64,000 nucleotides of DNA from AVCC01 sp041736255. Its GTDB lineage: Bacteria > Pseudomonadota > Gammaproteobacteria > Burkholderiales > Burkholderiaceae_D. A program made the translations under genes and the position numbers. The stretch is from contig JBGSTZ010000156.1 in the NCBI GenBank assembly GCA_041736255.1, forward strand, positions 124,001 to 188,000. The letters run 5' to 3'. Below, piece by piece: positions 34,967 through 43,590 of this stretch (positions within the stretch are counted from its first letter, which is position 1; every line of letters begins with the position of its first letter). The notes under the pieces are model-generated. The model ran no database searches. It had not been told where the DNA came from and was given only the letters and a program-made list of their open reading frames with translations.

Positions 34967-35569
34967 TTACAGGCTGCCTTTGGTCGAAGGAATGGTTCCG
35001 ACTGCGCGTGCGTCAAGTTCGGTTGCCATGCGCAATGCGCGCCCGAATGCCTTGAACACCGTCTCGCACTGATGATGCGCATTGTCACCGCGCAAGTTGT
35101 CGATATGCATCGACACCAGCGCATGATTGACGAAGCCCTGGAAAAATTCGTGCACCAGATCGACATCAAAAGCACCAATCATCGCGCGCGCAAATGGCAC
35201 GTTAAATTCAAGCCCCGGGCGGCCCGAAAAATCGATCACCACTCGCGACAGCGCTTCGTCCAGCGGCACATAAGCATGGCCGTAACGGCGAATACCTTTT
35301 TTGTCGCCGATGGCTTTGGCGAATGCCTGGCCGAGCGTGATGCCGACGTCTTCCACCGTGTGGTGGGCGTCGATATGCAAATCTCCGTGGGCTTCGATAT
35401 CGAGGTCGATCAAGCCGTGGCGGGCAATCTGATCCAGCATGTGGTCCAGAAAAGGCACGCCGGTCGCGAGCTTCTGCGCTCCGCTGCCGTCCAGATTAAT
35501 AGTGACGCGGATCTGCGTTTCATTGGTATTGCGGGTGATTTCTGCAATGCGCGGGGTGGACATGTTCAT
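34967..35569 (-). CDS. hisB: Imidazoleglycerol-phosphate dehydratase
   Basis: Manganese enzyme that dehydrates imidazole glycerol phosphate. The 200-residue monofunctional form (no phosphatase domain) has both metal-binding repeats, DLHIDAHHTVEDVGI and LRGDNAHHQCETVFKAFGRAL, and the N-terminal RNTNETQIRV. ATG codons at 35569 and 35563 are both possible starts, two residues apart. It lies between hisC and hisH. Confidence 0.96.
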   Translation of the reverse strand: MNMSTPRIAEITRNTNETQIRVTINLDGSGAQKLATGVPFLDHMLDQIARHGLIDLDIEAHGDLHIDAHHTVEDVGITLGQAFAKAIGDKKGIRRYGHAYVPLDEALSRVVIDFSGRPGLEFNVPFARAMIGAFDVDLVHEFFQGFVNHALVSMHIDNLRGDNAHHQCETVFKAFGRALRMATELDARAVGTIPSTKGSL

Positions 35570-35594
35570 TGGGCTGCCATGGTTACGTTGTGCT

Positions 35595-36683
35595 TTACTG
35601 CGCTAGCGATGCTTTCAGGGCATCGAGGAATTGCTGGTTTTCTTCCGGCGTGCCGACAGTCACCCGCAGACAGTTTTTCAGTAATGGGTGCATTTTACCG
35701 ACATTTTTGATTAAAACCTTGTGCTCCAACAGCCGGGCGAACACATTCTCCGCATCAACGCGCTCGGACTGCACCCGAATCAGCAAAAAGTTTGCAGCCG
35801 AAGGGAAAACTACGATCTCCGACAAAGCGGCCAAGGCCTCGGCCAAGCGCGCCCTTTCGCGACGTACTTCCTGCGCCTGCGCCTCCAGAACATCGGCATG
35901 TTTCAGCATGAATAGCGCGGCGGCTTCGGTCAATACATTCACATTGTAAGGCGGACGCACTTTGTCGAATTCCTGCAACAAGGCCTTGCTGGCCGCCATG
36001 TAACCGAGCCGGATGCCGGCCAAGCCGAGCTTGGAGACGGTGCGCATCACCACCAGATTATCAAATTCTGCCAAGCGCGGCATCCAGCTCGATGGCGCAA
36101 ACGGCTGATAGGCTTCATCCGAAACCACGATCCCGGTATCGCCCACCGTGCGGAGTATCTGCTCCATGTCATCCGCGTTGTATAAAGTGCCGGTCGGGTT
36201 ATTCGGATACGCCAGATAGACAATCGCCGGTTTATGCTCGGCAATGGCCGCCAGCATCACATCCAGATTCAGTGTGAAATCGGGATTCAACGGCACGCCG
36301 ACGAATTCCAAGCCGGCAAACTGAGCCGACATTGCATACATCACGAAACCGGGCATCGGTGCCAGCACCTTCGCGCCCGGTTTAGCGCAGGCCAGCGAAA
36401 TGATCGCAATCAGTTCATCCGAGCCATTGCCCACCACCACGCCGAAACCGGCCGGCACGCCGAATTCGGCGCAGATTGCGGCTTTCAGTGCGGTGTAAGA
36501 CGGCACTGGATAACGGTTCAACGCGACTTCGGCCAAGTGCCGGCCCAGCTCTTCGCGCAACACTGGCGGCAGAGTGTAGGGGTTTTCCATCGCATCGAGC
36601 TTCACAAACCCGCTGGAATCTGGCACGTGATAAGCCGATAACGCACAGATATCGGGACGGATGATGTTGTCGATCAAAGACAT
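35595..36683 (-). CDS. hisC: Histidinol-phosphate aminotransferase
   Basis: PLP-dependent class I/II aminotransferase, 362 residues. The PLP lysine lies in RTVSKLGLAGIRLGYM, the cofactor Asn/Asp/Tyr segment in YPNNPTG and VSDEAYQPFA, and the arginine near the C-terminus in LRVTVGTPEEN. The methyltransferase gene ends 20 bases upstream, so the methyltransferase is inserted between hisD and hisC. Confidence 0.96.
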   Translation of the reverse strand: MSLIDNIIRPDICALSAYHVPDSSGFVKLDAMENPYTLPPVLREELGRHLAEVALNRYPVPSYTALKAAICAEFGVPAGFGVVVGNGSDELIAIISLACAKPGAKVLAPMPGFVMYAMSAQFAGLEFVGVPLNPDFTLNLDVMLAAIAEHKPAIVYLAYPNNPTGTLYNADDMEQILRTVGDTGIVVSDEAYQPFAPSSWMPRLAEFDNLVVMRTVSKLGLAGIRLGYMAASKALLQEFDKVRPPYNVNVLTEAAALFMLKHADVLEAQAQEVRRERARLAEALAALSEIVVFPSAANFLLIRVQSERVDAENVFARLLEHKVLIKNVGKMHPLLKNCLRVTVGTPEENQQFLDALKASLAQ

Positions 36684-36703
36684 AAAAGTGGCCTGTGTGA
36701 CTG

Positions 36704-37627
36704 CTAGTGGTTATCGAATGCAAGTTCGTCTTGCACAGCATAAAAGGGATCAAAGGGGAAATCTGATTGCTTGGCAACCGGGCCTTTTTTGCGGCCTCTT
36801 TTGCCTTTTTTAATATCGGTGAGTTTGGCGCGCACCGGTTCTGTTGGCTGGTTGCTCTGTGGCATGAATTGCGCCTCTGGGGCCGCTAAACGCTTGTCGA
36901 TAATGTCGCAATACTCCGGACTCAACTCAAAACCGGCAAAATTCCGGCCGCAGCGTCGTGCCGCCACTGCGGTGGTGCCGCTGCCCATGAAAGGGTCGAG
37001 CACCACGCCGTCTAGCGGGCAAGACGCCCGGATGATGCGCTCGACGATTTCCAGCGGCTTTTGGGTCGGATGGTCGGCCCGTTCCGGATGCTCGCGATGC
37101 AGGCGCGATACGCTCCACAGGTCTTTCGGGTTATAGCCTAGCTCCAGCCATTTGGCACCGACGAAAATCGAGCGTGAACGGGCTTTCTTGGTTTCGGCAT
37201 CATACGGAATCCGGATTGCGTCCAGGTCGAAGTAATAGCCCTTCTGCATCGCAAAAAAACCGATGGTGTCATGCACCGAAGTAAAGCTGCGGGTGCTGCC
37301 GCCCATCGACGGCACCCGGCGATCCCAGATAATTTCATTAATCATCGTCATGCGCTGTTTCAGCATCACGAAAATTTCCGGCGCATTGCGCCAGGTCAAA
37401 AACAAATACAGGCTGCCTTTGGCTTTCAGCTTGGGCAACACGGCGTCGATCCACTGCGTGCTCCAGGCCAGATAACCGGCGGCGTCGAGCTTGTCGGAAT
37501 CGTTGCCGTAATCCTTGCCTAGCCCATACGGCGGATCGGCCACGATCAAGTCAATTGAACCGTCGGGAATGCGCGCCAATCCGGTCAGTGCGTCTTCACA
37601 ATACACATTGTTAAGCCACGGATTCAC
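36704..37627 (-). CDS. Site-specific DNA methyltransferase, orphan, beta-type motif order
   Basis: SAM-dependent amino-methyltransferase of DNA (N6-adenine or N4-cytosine). The catalytic motif DPPY is at residues 31-34 and the SAM-binding DPFMGSGTT at 211-219; catalytic motif first, then SAM motif, is the beta arrangement shared with CcrM and HinfI-type enzymes. A Lys/Arg-rich tail (KKGKRGRKKGP) follows. The GTG at 37627 was chosen because GCGAGGA lies 8-9 bases upstream; an ATG at 37663 has no ribosome-binding site. No restriction gene is adjacent. It lies inside the his operon between hisD and hisC. The target site cannot be read from the sequence. Confidence 0.9.
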   Translation of the reverse strand: MNPWLNNVYCEDALTGLARIPDGSIDLIVADPPYGLGKDYGNDSDKLDAAGYLAWSTQWIDAVLPKLKAKGSLYLFLTWRNAPEIFVMLKQRMTMINEIIWDRRVPSMGGSTRSFTSVHDTIGFFAMQKGYYFDLDAIRIPYDAETKKARSRSIFVGAKWLELGYNPKDLWSVSRLHREHPERADHPTQKPLEIVERIIRASCPLDGVVLDPFMGSGTTAVAARRCGRNFAGFELSPEYCDIIDKRLAAPEAQFMPQSNQPTEPVRAKLTDIKKGKRGRKKGPVAKQSDFPFDPFYAVQDELAFDNH

Positions 37628-37659
37628 TTGAACGATCCTCGCAATATCAACATGCCACA

Positions 37660-37721
37660 ACATGTATTTTTAAATACACACTGAATATATACGGAAAAAG
37701 CATGTTTTATGCATATACCCG
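37660..37721 (-). repeat. AT-rich dispersed repeat, copy D (shortened)
   Basis: On the minus strand it starts GCGGGTATATG, continues ATAAAACATGC, CCGTATATATT and TTAAAAATACATG, and stops before the AGTATA end block of the other copies. Contains the palindrome GTATTTTTAAATAC (37664-37677). Lies in the 154-base gap between hisD and the methyltransferase gene. Confidence 0.55.
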
Positions 37722-37781
37722 CGTTAAAATTTACCGGAAAGAAAATTGGCAACGACTTGCACATAAGTGATTCGGTGCTAT

Positions 37782-39104
37782 TCATTTCAGCCGGTATTCC
37801 GCGCTACGCGCATGCGCTTGTAAACCTTCGCCATACGCCAGTTCCGCCGCAATCTTGCCCAGCGTTTGCGCACCGGCTTCGGATGCCTCGATCATGCTGG
37901 AGCGCTTCTGGAAGTCGTACACGCCCAGCGGCGACGAAAAGCGCGCGGTGCGCGAAGTCGGCAATACATGGTTCGGCCCGGCGCAATAGTCGCCCAGCGC
38001 TTCCGACGTGAATCGACCGAGAAACATGGCGCCGGCGTGGCGCACCTGATCGGCCCATTGCTGCGGATTTTCGGCGGAAATTTCCAGATGCTCAGGCGCG
38101 ATCAGGTTGGCGATTTCACAAGCCTGATCCATGTCGCGCACCTTGACCAGCGCGCCGCGGTTGGTCAGCGAAGTGGCGATTACTTCCTTGCGCGGCATCT
38201 GATCCAGCAACGTGTTAATGCTGGCTTCGACCTGATCGAGATACGCCGAATCCGGACAAAGCAAAATGGATTGCGCCAACTCGTCATGCTCGGCTTGCGA
38301 AAATAAATCCATCGCGATCCAGTCGGGATCGGTGCTGCCGTCGCAGATGATCAGAATTTCGGACGGACCGGCGATCATGTCGATGCCGACGGTGCCGAAC
38401 ACACGGCGTTTAGCAGCCGCCACAAACGCGTTGCCGGGGCCGACGATTTTATCGACTTGCGCAATGGTTGCAGTGCCGTACGCCAGCGCAGCGACCGCTT
38501 GCGCGCCGCCGATGGTGAATACGCGGTCAACGCCGGCGATGGCCGCCGCCGCCAGCACCAGCGGATTTTTCACGCCGTCCGGCGTCGGCACCACCATGAT
38601 GATTTCCTGCACGCCGGCAACCTTGGCCGGAATCGCATTCATCAATACCGATGATGGATAGGCCGCCTTGCCGCCCGGCACATAGATGCCGACCCGGTCC
38701 AGCGGCGTGACTTTTTGCCCGAGCACGGTGCCGTCGGGTTCGGTGTAACTGAAACCGTCGGAGCCGATTTCCTGTTTTTGCCGCACATGATAGGCGCGCA
38801 CCCGGTCGGCTGCGGTCTGCAAAGCGGCACGACGTTCCGGCGTCAGGCCGTCCAGCGCTGCCTGCAACTCTGCCGGCGCGATTTCCAGCGCCGCCATGGT
38901 GTCCGCGCTGGCAACAGGCAGCCGGTCGAAGCGCTGCGTGTATTCCAGCACGGCGCAATCGCCGCGCAGTTTGACATCGGCCAGGATGTTGGCAACTGTG
39001 ACTTCGATTGCAGTGTCGGCATTGGCGTCAAACGCCAGCACCGCACTTAATTGCGCGCGGAAGTCGGCGCTGGAACTGTCCAGCCGTCGGATTTGAATCG
39101 CCAT
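37782..39104 (-). CDS. hisD: Histidinol dehydrogenase
   Basis: Zinc enzyme that oxidises histidinol to histidine in two NAD-dependent steps. The 440-residue protein has the GRVGIYVPGG-type segment (DRVGIYVPGGKAAYPS), the KIVGPGNAFVAAAKR region, IDMIAGPSEILII with the catalytic pair, QAEHDELAQ with a zinc ligand, and GPNHVLPTS. The ATG at 39104 was chosen because AAGG precedes it by 9 bases and it matches the usual N-terminus. Repeat copies flank it on both sides. Confidence 0.97.
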   Translation of the reverse strand: MAIQIRRLDSSSADFRAQLSAVLAFDANADTAIEVTVANILADVKLRGDCAVLEYTQRFDRLPVASADTMAALEIAPAELQAALDGLTPERRAALQTAADRVRAYHVRQKQEIGSDGFSYTEPDGTVLGQKVTPLDRVGIYVPGGKAAYPSSVLMNAIPAKVAGVQEIIMVVPTPDGVKNPLVLAAAAIAGVDRVFTIGGAQAVAALAYGTATIAQVDKIVGPGNAFVAAAKRRVFGTVGIDMIAGPSEILIICDGSTDPDWIAMDLFSQAEHDELAQSILLCPDSAYLDQVEASINTLLDQMPRKEVIATSLTNRGALVKVRDMDQACEIANLIAPEHLEISAENPQQWADQVRHAGAMFLGRFTSEALGDYCAGPNHVLPTSRTARFSSPLGVYDFQKRSSMIEASEAGAQTLGKIAAELAYGEGLQAHARSAEYRLK

Positions 39105-39154
39105 AATGTGCCTTTCAGGTTCTCGATTTTCGCTGCAATAAAACAATTTATTCT

Positions 39155-39229
39155 GGCGTATGCGTAAAAATATGGCAATTCCCGCATATATCTATTGCTG
39201 TATAAAAATATACAATAAGCAGTATATCA
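39155..39229 (+). repeat. AT-rich dispersed repeat, copy E
   Basis: Starts GGCGTATG, continues CGTAAAAAT, CCGCATATAT, CTATTGC and AAAAATATACA, and ends GCAGTATATCAA. It is closest to copy A. Contains the perfect dyad TGTATA-AAAA-TATACA (39199-39214). It fills the gap between hisD and the hisG stop, opposite in orientation to the operon. Confidence 0.7.
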
Positions 39230-39236
39230 ATGCCAA

Positions 39237-39896
39237 TCAAGCCATCTTAACGGAGGCCGCTTCAAAAGCCTGCAGAATCGGCTGCAGCGCTTCCCGCTTC
39301 ATTTTCAGTGCTGCCTGGTTGACCACCAGCCGCGATGAAATGTCCATGATGTGCTCGACTTCAATCAGGTTATTGGCGCGCAGCGTGTTGCCGGTGCTGA
39401 CCAGATCGACAATTGCGTCCGACAGTCCGATCAGCGGCGCCAGTTCCATCGAACCGTACAACTTGATCATGTCGACATGCACGCCTTTGGCAGCAAAATG
39501 TTCGCGCGCGATCTGCACGTATTTGCTCGCCACCCGCAGCCGCGCGCCGTGCCGCACCGCGTTTTCATAGTCGAAGCCGGCCTGCACTGCCACCGACATC
39601 CGGCAATGGGCGATGTTCAGGTCGATCGGCTGGTACAGCCCTTCGCCGCCATGCTCGATTAGCACGTCCTTGCCGGCCACGCCGAAATCGGCGGCGCCGT
39701 ACTGGACGTAGGTCGCCACATCGGAAGCGCGCACGATAATCACGCGCAAATTGGGATTGGTGGTGGCCAGAATCAGCTTGCGTGAGGTTTCCGGATCTTC
39801 GGTCACGCGAATGCCGGCAGCTTCCAGTAGCGGCAATGTTTCGTCGAAAATGCGGCCCTTGGATAGCGCCAGCGTCAGTTGTTGCGTATTTTGCAT
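39237..39896 (-). CDS. hisG: ATP phosphoribosyltransferase, short form
   Basis: First, committed step of histidine synthesis. At 219 residues this is the short HisG form, which lacks the C-terminal regulatory domain and needs a HisZ partner; hisZ is not in this window. Family segments are LALSKGRIFDETLPLL, GAADFGVAGKDVL and the phosphate loop DLVSTGNTLRANNL. Its start overlaps the murA stop by one base (TAATG). Confidence 0.95.
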   Translation of the reverse strand: MQNTQQLTLALSKGRIFDETLPLLEAAGIRVTEDPETSRKLILATTNPNLRVIIVRASDVATYVQYGAADFGVAGKDVLIEHGGEGLYQPIDLNIAHCRMSVAVQAGFDYENAVRHGARLRVASKYVQIAREHFAAKGVHVDMIKLYGSMELAPLIGLSDAIVDLVSTGNTLRANNLIEVEHIMDISSRLVVNQAALKMKREALQPILQAFEAASVKMA

Positions 39897-41146
39897 TATT
39901 GTACCCGTTTGATATCGGCACCGACGGCGGCTAGTTTCATTTCCATCCGGTCGTAACCGCGGTCCAGATGATAAATGCGCTCAATCATGGTTTCACCCTG
40001 CGCTGCCAGACCGGCGATCACCAGCGAAGCCGAAGCGCGCAAGTCTGTCGCCATCACGGGCGCGCCGACCAGTTGCTCGACTCCGTGCACAATCGCCGTG
40101 TGGCCTTGAATATCTATCGCGGCACCGAGCCGGTTCATCTCTTGCACATGCATGAAGCGGTTTTCAAAAATCGTTTCAGTAACATGGCTGGCGCCGCTGG
40201 CGATGGTATTCAAGGCCATGAACTGGGCTTGCATGTCGGTCGGAAAGCCGGGATATTCGGTAGTGCGAAAACTCACCGCTTTCGGGCGTGACGCCATTTG
40301 CACCCGCACCCAATCGTCGCTTGAAGTCAGGATCACGCCGGCTTCACGCAATTTTTCGAGTACAGCATCAAGGATGTCGCTACGGGTATTTTTTAGCGTC
40401 ACGTCGCCGCCAGTGGCCGCCACGGCGCACAGAAAAGTACCGGTTTCGATACGGTCGGCGATGATGCCATGCGCGGCGCCATGCAGCGCCAACACACCCT
40501 GAATCACCAACCGATCGGTGCCGATGCCTTCAATCTTGGCACCCATGGCGACCAACAGCTTGGCCAGGTCAGTAACTTCCGGCTCGCGTGCGGCATTTTC
40601 CAGCACTGTTTCGCCTTCAGCCAGAGTAGCTGCCATTAGCAGATTTTCGGTACCGGTAACGGTGATCATGTCGGTCACGATGCGCGCGCCCTTGAGCCGT
40701 TTGGCTTTGGCGAGAATGTAACCAGCCTCGATTGTGACCTCGGCGCCCATCGCCTGCAAACCCTTGATGTGCTGCTCGACCGGGCGAGAACCGATTGCGC
40801 AGCCGCCTGGCAGCGACACTTTAGCTTCTCCAAAACGCGCCAGCAACGGGCCCAGCACCAGAATCGAGGCGCGCATGGTCTTGACCAGCTCGTAAGGCGC
40901 TTCCAGCTTGTTGATTGCATTGCCTTGCAGCGTGCAATGTTCGCCGTCCTGAACAATCTGCAAACCGGTCTGGCGCAACAGGCGCAACATAGTCGTAACA
41001 TCCTGCAAGCGCGGCAAATTGGACAATACGACTTGCTCGGACGTCAGCAAACCGGCGCACAAAATCGGTAGCGCGGCGTTCTTGGCACCGGAAATGGTGA
41101 TTTCGCCAGACAATCGACGCCCGCCAGTGATGAGCAGTTTATCCAT
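39896..41146 (-). CDS. murA: UDP-N-acetylglucosamine 1-carboxyvinyltransferase
   Basis: First committed enzyme of peptidoglycan synthesis, adding enolpyruvate to UDP-GlcNAc. The 416-residue protein has the fosfomycin-target cysteine Cys116 in LPGGCAIGSRPV, Lys22 in ISGAKNAALPIL and the C-terminal RASASLVIAGLAAQG. The ATG at 41146 gives the normal N-terminus; a TTG three codons upstream is less likely. It overlaps ibaG by 8 bases and hisG by 1 base. Presence of Cys rather than Asp suggests ordinary fosfomycin sensitivity of the enzyme. Confidence 0.97.
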   Translation of the reverse strand: MDKLLITGGRRLSGEITISGAKNAALPILCAGLLTSEQVVLSNLPRLQDVTTMLRLLRQTGLQIVQDGEHCTLQGNAINKLEAPYELVKTMRASILVLGPLLARFGEAKVSLPGGCAIGSRPVEQHIKGLQAMGAEVTIEAGYILAKAKRLKGARIVTDMITVTGTENLLMAATLAEGETVLENAAREPEVTDLAKLLVAMGAKIEGIGTDRLVIQGVLALHGAAHGIIADRIETGTFLCAVAATGGDVTLKNTRSDILDAVLEKLREAGVILTSSDDWVRVQMASRPKAVSFRTTEYPGFPTDMQAQFMALNTIASGASHVTETIFENRFMHVQEMNRLGAAIDIQGHTAIVHGVEQLVGAPVMATDLRASASLVIAGLAAQGETMIERIYHLDRGYDRMEMKLAAVGADIKRVQ

Positions 41147-41381
41147 GCTGGGCAAATTCTTCTGGAGTCAGGGTTTTCATCGACAGCGCATGGATTTCTT
41201 CGCGCATGCGCTCGCCCAGCGCTGCATAGACGATCTGGTGGCGCGCGATCGGGCGCTTGCCGGCAAATGCCTCCGAGACGATCAGCGCGCTGAAATGCTG
41301 GCCGTCGCCTTCGACTTCGAGATGAGTGCAGGCAAGGCCGGCGGCGATATAGGTTTTAATCAGTTCTGGTGTAGTCGACAT
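41139..41381 (-). CDS. ibaG: BolA-family protein IbaG
   Basis: An 80-residue BolA-like protein with the class signature (EVEGDGQHFSALIVSEAFAGKRPIARHQIVYAALGERM) including the invariant His used with monothiol glutaredoxins. Placement directly upstream of murA is diagnostic of IbaG (YrbA) across proteobacteria. A CGFS glutaredoxin partner is encoded at 13398-13709. Confidence 0.92.
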   Translation of the reverse strand: MSTTPELIKTYIAAGLACTHLEVEGDGQHFSALIVSEAFAGKRPIARHQIVYAALGERMREEIHALSMKTLTPEEFAQHG

Positions 41382-41443
41382 GATTTAACTTTCCTGGTAC
41401 GAGATTGATGGGTAGTGTTTATGTTTATGCTTCGTTGCGCAAC

Positions 41444-42217
41444 TTAAGAGCGCAACTTGTAACCGCGCTTTAACATCTGGATCGCAAAAGCTGCCAGCAT
41501 AATGGAAAATCCGGCAACAATCGCAAAACTACGCAGCGGACTCACGTCGGACTGACCGAAGAATCCGTAGCGGAAACCGTCGATCATATAAAAGAATGGA
41601 TTGGCATGCGAGACCGCTTGCCAAAAAGGCGGCAGCGAATGGATCGAATAAAACACACCGGACAGGAAGGTGGCCGGCATGATCAGGAAGTTCTGAAATG
41701 CCGCCAGTTGATCGAATTTTTCCGCCCAGACGCCCGCGATCAAGCCCATCGTGCCCAGCATGAATGCACCCAGCACCGCAAAAATCACGATCCACCACGG
41801 TGCGACAAAACTGACTTCAGTAAATAATGCAGTAACGACAAAAACGCCGAATCCGACCACCAGGCCGCGTACCACTGAGGCCAGCACATAACCGGAAAAC
41901 AGTTCCCAATGCGACAGCGGCGCCAGCAACACGAACACCAGATTGCCGGTGATCTTGGATTGAATCATCGAGGAAGATGCATTTGCAAACGCATTCTGCA
42001 ACACGCTCATCATCACCAAACCTGGCACCAGGAAAGCGGTATAGCCCACGCCCGGATAAACTTGCACCCGGTTTTCCAGCACATGGCCGAAGATCAGCAG
42101 GTACAGCAAGGAGGTGATGACCGGCGCAGCCACGGTCTGGGAGGCGACTTTCCAGAAGCGCAGCACTTCCTTGTAGAACAAGGTTTGAAAGCCTTTCGGC
42201 GTGGAAAACACTCTCAT
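41444..42217 (-). CDS. ABC-2 type transporter permease (YadH-like)
   Basis: A 257-residue inner-membrane protein with six predicted hydrophobic segments and the ABC-2 family pattern (LFGHVLENRVQVYPGVGYTAFLVPGLVMMSVLQNAF, then GVFYSIHSLPPFWQAVSHANPFFYMIDGFRYG). It pairs with the adjacent ATPase, overlapping its gene by 4 bases. Exported substrate unknown. The pair sits between the mla genes and ibaG-murA, as in other Burkholderiales. Confidence 0.92.
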   Translation of the reverse strand: MRVFSTPKGFQTLFYKEVLRFWKVASQTVAAPVITSLLYLLIFGHVLENRVQVYPGVGYTAFLVPGLVMMSVLQNAFANASSSMIQSKITGNLVFVLLAPLSHWELFSGYVLASVVRGLVVGFGVFVVTALFTEVSFVAPWWIVIFAVLGAFMLGTMGLIAGVWAEKFDQLAAFQNFLIMPATFLSGVFYSIHSLPPFWQAVSHANPFFYMIDGFRYGFFGQSDVSPLRSFAIVAGFSIMLAAFAIQMLKRGYKLRS

Positions 42218-43131
42218 CGCAATAGCTCTCCATCCATGATTTGTAAAAACACGTCTTCCAGATCGGCCTGTTGCAATTGCATCTCTTCGATCACCGCGCC
42301 GCTTTCGCGCAGCACTGCCAGAATCGGCTCGACCTCTGCGTAATCATTAATGCGCAACGGATAGACGTTATGCGCATGTAATTTTTTGGATTCCACCAGT
42401 AACGGGAGCAACGCCGGTGGCAGCACGCTATTACGCAAATGCAAGACAAGTAGCGAGCCCGAAATACGCTTGATCAGCGCGTCGGTGGTGTCGAGCGCCA
42501 CCACCTTGCCGTTCTTGAGCATCGCAATCCGGTTGCACAGCGCCTGCGCTTCTTCCAGATAATGCGTAGTCAGCACCACGGTGGTGCCTTCACGGTTCAG
42601 GCGCTCAATGAATTTCCACAAAGTCTGGCGCAACTCGACATCGACACCGGCAGTCGGCTCGTCCAGCACAATCACCGGCGGCTTGTGCACCAGCGCCTGC
42701 GCCACCAAAACGCGCCGTTTCATGCCGCCCGACAGCGCGCGCATGTTGACATCGGCCTTGTCGGTGAGATCCAGGTTGCCCATTACCTCGTCGATCCATT
42801 TGTCGTTATTCGACAGTCCAAAGTATCCCGATTGCAACCGCAAGGTTTCGCGCACACTGAAAAACGGATCAAATACCAGTTCCTGCGGCACCACGCCAAG
42901 TTGTTTGCGCGCAGCGCGAAAATCGGTGGCAACGTCAAAACCGCGCACGGTAACGCGACCGGCGTCAGCCCGGGTTAAGCCGGCAATGATCGAAATCAGC
43001 GTGGTTTTGCCGGCGCCATTGGGACCGAGCAGGCCGAAAAATTCGCCTTCTTCAATTGACAGCGTAACGCCGCCCAGCGCCTGCAGCGATTTGTAACGTT
43101 TTTCGACTAGGGTTATCTGGATGGCAGCCAT
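42214..43131 (-). CDS. ABC transporter ATP-binding protein (YadG-like)
   Basis: A 305-residue ATPase with Walker A GPNGAGKTT, signature LSGGMKRR, Walker B VIVLDEPTAGVD and the H-loop TTHYLEEA, followed by a roughly 80-residue C-terminal extension common in ABC-2 exporters. The ATG at 43131 was chosen over an in-frame ATG at 43155 because it gives the family's usual N-terminus. Couples to the downstream permease by a 4-base overlap. Confidence 0.93.
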   Translation of the reverse strand: MAAIQITLVEKRYKSLQALGGVTLSIEEGEFFGLLGPNGAGKTTLISIIAGLTRADAGRVTVRGFDVATDFRAARKQLGVVPQELVFDPFFSVRETLRLQSGYFGLSNNDKWIDEVMGNLDLTDKADVNMRALSGGMKRRVLVAQALVHKPPVIVLDEPTAGVDVELRQTLWKFIERLNREGTTVVLTTHYLEEAQALCNRIAMLKNGKVVALDTTDALIKRISGSLLVLHLRNSVLPPALLPLLVESKKLHAHNVYPLRINDYAEVEPILAVLRESGAVIEEMQLQQADLEDVFLQIMDGELLR

Positions 43132-43172
43132 GGTGGCGCGATGTACTTTACACAAAAAATTGATTCGGACTG

Positions 43173-43202
43173 CTTATTGGGATTGTTGCCGATCCCAATA
43201 AG
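43173..43202 (-). other. Perfect 11-bp hairpin between mlaB and the ABC exporter
   Basis: Arms CTTATTGGGAT and ATCCCAATAAG with an 8-base loop. On the minus strand, a T6 run follows about 15 bases later, too far for a typical terminator. It could end or attenuate the mla transcript or be an operator for the exporter pair. No other features are seen in the 156-base gap. Confidence 0.5.
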
Positions 43203-43287
43203 AAAAGCCCATGATTATAGGAGATTTGAGATTTTTCAGGAATGCAGGACTGGCAACAAAAATGGCGCCAGCCCGCAGATTAGTGCA

Positions 43288-43590
43288 TTAGTGTGGTGTC
43301 GAATGCGCGCCGCTGGCGGTCGATAAAAAATTCTCGACGTCATATAGAGCGATCAGGCTGTGCAGATTGGCCGGCAGGTTTTCAAATGTGAGCGCCAGGT
43401 TGGACGCCTTGGCTGCGCGCTGCCAAGCCAGCAAAACGGCAACAGCCGACGAATCGACCGTCGTTACAGCAGACATGTCGATTGCCGATTGTTGCTGCGC
43501 TACCGCTTGCAAGCCCTGTTCCAGTACTGTGGTGGCATTGCTAAAGGTGAGCGACTGGCTGGGCTGAAACAGTGGCATGGCTGTTGGCAT
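43288..43590 (-). CDS. mlaB: STAS-domain protein MlaB
   Basis: A 100-residue STAS protein, the cytoplasmic regulatory subunit that binds MlaF in the Mla phospholipid transporter. The fold is visible as alternating strands and helices with the IDMSAVTTVDSSAVAVLLAW core containing the conserved Ser of STAS proteins. It overlaps the mlaC stop by one base (TGATG), the last of the mla operon genes. Confidence 0.88.
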   Translation of the reverse strand: MPTAMPLFQPSQSLTFSNATTVLEQGLQAVAQQQSAIDMSAVTTVDSSAVAVLLAWQRAAKASNLALTFENLPANLHSLIALYDVENFLSTASGAHSTPH

